NCBI GenBank assembly: GCA_009937085.1
Contig: JAACDD010000014.1
Span: 1 to 12,129 of the forward strand
Length of the DNA: 12,129 nt
DNA from: Bacteroidota bacterium
Lineage (GTDB): Bacteria > Bacteroidota > Bacteroidia > Flavobacteriales > Flavobacteriaceae
Direction: 5' to 3'
The first letter of the stretch is position 1. The number at the start of each line of letters is the position of its first letter. Positions 11,802 through 12,129 of this stretch are shown here, piece by piece. The notes beneath the pieces were generated by a model. The model was not told the DNA's origin, searched no databases, and was given only the letters and a program-made list of their open reading frames with translations. Position numbers and translations under genes: made by a program.

Positions 11802-12129
11802 AAAGATGCGCCATTTCGATGGCAGCCGCCGCGGCTTCAGCGCCTTTGTTTCCAAGTGCACCTCCGCTTCTAGCCTTTGCTTGTTCAAGCGTATCGTCAG
11901 TTAAAACGCCGAAAATCACAGGAGCAATCCCCAAAAGATTCAGGTCTTTTACACCATTTGAAACCGCTTGACATACATAATCAAAATGCGCCGTTTCGCC
12001 TCGAATAACACTTCCCAATGCTATAACAGCATTAAAACCAGCGCCTACAGCTTTTTTACAGCCGTAAATCAATTCAAAACTTCCCGAAACATCAATACGT
12101 TGCACATCGGAACAGCCCTTTTGTTCTAA
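11794..12129 (-). CDS. ribH: 6,7-dimethyl-8-ribityllumazine synthase, C-terminal part (cut by right window edge)
   Basis: 111 codons are present; the N-terminus lies beyond the edge (the frame is open to 12129, so an apparent GTG start at 12105 is internal). Lumazine synthase condenses a ribityl-pyrimidine with a four-carbon phosphate to make the immediate precursor of riboflavin, usually as a large hollow oligomer. Seen are VSGSFELIYG, where the family usually has P-G before the F-E, then the active-site stretch GSVIRGETAHFDYV with its conserved His, then PVIFGVLTDD and the phosphate-binding ARSGGALGNKGAEAA with Arg, followed by the alanine-rich C-terminal helix. It converges on crtZ, with stops overlapping by 8 nt. 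Function is confident despite the truncation. Confidence 0.95.
   Translation of the reverse strand, partial: LEQKGCSDVQRIDVSGSFELIYGCKKAVGAGFNAVIALGSVIRGETAHFDYVCQAVSNGVKDLNLLGIAPVIFGVLTDDTLEQAKARSGGALGNKGAEAAAAAIEMAHLSI
11810..11836 (+). repeat. Two adjacent hairpins just after the crtZ stop, inside ribH
   Basis: GCCAT-TTCG-ATGGC (11810-11823, 5-bp stem with a TTCG loop) is followed at once by AGCCG-CCG-CGGCT (11824-11836). They begin 9 nt after the crtZ stop, where a 3'-end structure for crtB-crtZ mRNA would be useful since no intergenic space exists. No T-run follows. The alanine-rich end of RibH explains part of the GC-rich repetition, so the match may be incidental. Confidence 0.35.

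Noticed and set aside
1..12129. Search for CRISPR arrays, insertion sequences, phage or defence genes
   Set aside because: No regularly spaced repeats, transposase-like or integrase-like proteins or terminal inverted repeats were recognised on either strand; every long frame is assigned to a housekeeping or carotenoid gene.

Overview
This window is a stretch of chromosome from a member of the Bacteroidota, most likely a flavobacterium (Flavobacteriaceae). The AT-rich coding style, the protein families and their order, the lack of Shine-Dalgarno sequences, and repeated upstream matches to the Bacteroidota -7 promoter box TAnnTTTG all point there. No mobile element, CRISPR array, phage gene or toxin/defence locus was seen. 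Most of the window is housekeeping, with one accessory locus (carotenoid) at the right end.

Layout. 1-4799 (minus strand, read right to left): tgt (queuosine tRNA modification), an LptF/LptG-type permease, an EamA/DMT transporter, accA (fatty-acid synthesis) and the N-terminal part of dnaB, which runs off the left edge. tgt, the permease and the transporter are packed with a 2-nt gap and a 14-nt overlap; accA and dnaB have candidate promoters of their own. 4800-4925 is a divergent promoter region. 4926-6732 (plus): transketolase split into two genes 1 nt apart. 6729-7616 (minus): a lipoprotein with an FKBP-like domain and an Asp-rich calcium-binding-type tail. 7678-8567 (plus): an S4-domain RNA-binding protein and a PyrR-like phosphoribosyltransferase. 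8559-9098 (minus): shikimate kinase. 9187-9438: two identical tRNA-Lys(TTT) genes and tRNA-Leu(GAG), behind the best promoter in the window.

9519-11801 (plus) is the carotenoid locus: a MerR-family regulator with a cobalamin-binding half that keeps the residues known from the CarH/LitR light sensors, then phytoene synthase (crtB) and a beta-carotene-hydroxylase-type enzyme (crtZ). The simplest reading is light- or B12-controlled carotenoid (probably zeaxanthin-type) synthesis. Phytoene desaturase and lycopene cyclase are not in the window. The regulator gene and crtB share an 11-base motif just before their start codons, each forming one arm of an inverted repeat: a candidate operator. ribH (riboflavin synthesis) closes the window on the minus strand and is cut by the right edge.

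Two features run through the whole window. All three convergent gene pairs overlap at their stop codons (by 4, 9 and 8 nt), so no intergenic terminator can exist there. Three genes (dnaB, tgt, the phosphoribosyltransferase) have the -7 box exactly 4 nt before the start codon, which predicts leaderless or nearly leaderless transcripts.
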